A stretch of 64,000 nucleotides of DNA, taken from Ricordea florida (taxonomy: Eukaryota; Cnidaria; Anthozoa; Corallimorpharia; Ricordeidae). The DNA is taken from assembly GCA_949710005.1 (NCBI GenBank), contig OX453274.1:32913714-32977713 (forward strand), read 5' to 3'. The notes under the pieces were generated by a model. The model made no database searches. It was not told the DNA's origin and was given only the letters and a program-made list of their open reading frames with translations. This document shows, piece by piece, positions 63,769-64,000 of the stretch. The first letter of the stretch is position 1. The number at the start of each line of letters is the position of its first letter. Both the position numbers and the translations under genes were made by a program.

Positions 63769-64000
63769 CTACAAGGACACGAAACATGGTAACATCAGTG
63801 ACCGTTTTTCAACATGTAATGTTAATTGCCTATATGCTAAAAACGTTAATGGCAATGCCGAGTTTGCAGTTCCTTAAGGCTGGTTTTCACTAGTGACGGA
63901 GTCGGAGTCGTAGTCAGAAGCGTAGAGTAACACTATGCACATCTATTGTGATTGGCTTTGGATTGATAGCTGCTCTACTATATATAAGTAATACCTACCA
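63769..64000. other. Intron sequence of the channel gene, nothing else recognised
   Basis: Upstream (minus-strand sense) of the first channel exon seen. No further exon with matching phase was found before the window ends, so M1 and the ligand-binding domain must be beyond it. Confidence 0.5.

Overview
The window is nuclear DNA of an animal. It has AT-rich, intron-rich genes with canonical GT-AG introns and AATAAA polyadenylation signals, and a dense load of small transposons, Penelope-like retroelements and a tRNA-derived SINE. The mix of conserved animal genes with this repeat complement suggests an anthozoan cnidarian, most likely a stony coral. That assignment is inference from style and remembered family content, not from a database match. 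No prokaryotic operon, CRISPR array or rRNA was seen. Layout: six protein-coding genes could be assembled exon by exon, with all phases consistent. (1) HOATZ homologue, + strand, 6 exons, 1372-3051, a cilium/flagellum assembly protein. (2) ZBBX homologue, + strand, 10 exons, 11108-20563, a B-box zinc-finger protein of ciliated cells. (3) EPSTI1 homologue, + strand, 6-7 exons, 24903-27732. (4) SELENOT (selenoprotein T), - strand, 4 exons, 35660-30346, with an in-frame TGA read as selenocysteine. (5) SAP130 homologue, + strand, 16 exons, 36315-57069, a Sin3-HDAC corepressor subunit. (6) The 3' part of a Cys-loop (pentameric) ligand-gated ion channel, - strand, 5 exons seen, 63768-59973, whose 5' end lies beyond the window. 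The genes do not form one pathway. HOATZ and ZBBX are both linked to motile cilia, and SELENOT and SAP130 are head to head across about 650 bp. The space between and inside these genes is largely repeats. The most striking are: a 3-kb inverted-repeat element (4375-7416) whose two ends are arrays of 50-bp hairpin units, and which holds an antisense Penelope-like fragment that was itself split by a 655-bp element; a degenerate piggyBac copy (41059-42597) and small elements sharing its TTAA target and CCCTTT ends, one amplified in tandem in SELENOT intron 2; at least four inverted-repeat elements beginning CAGGG with 6-7-bp target duplications; Penelope-like terminal pieces carrying hammerhead-ribozyme-like motifs; SINE copies with 14-15-bp target duplications; and a minisatellite of about 72 x 22 bp in the last SAP130 intron whose every unit looks like a branch point plus a 3' splice site.
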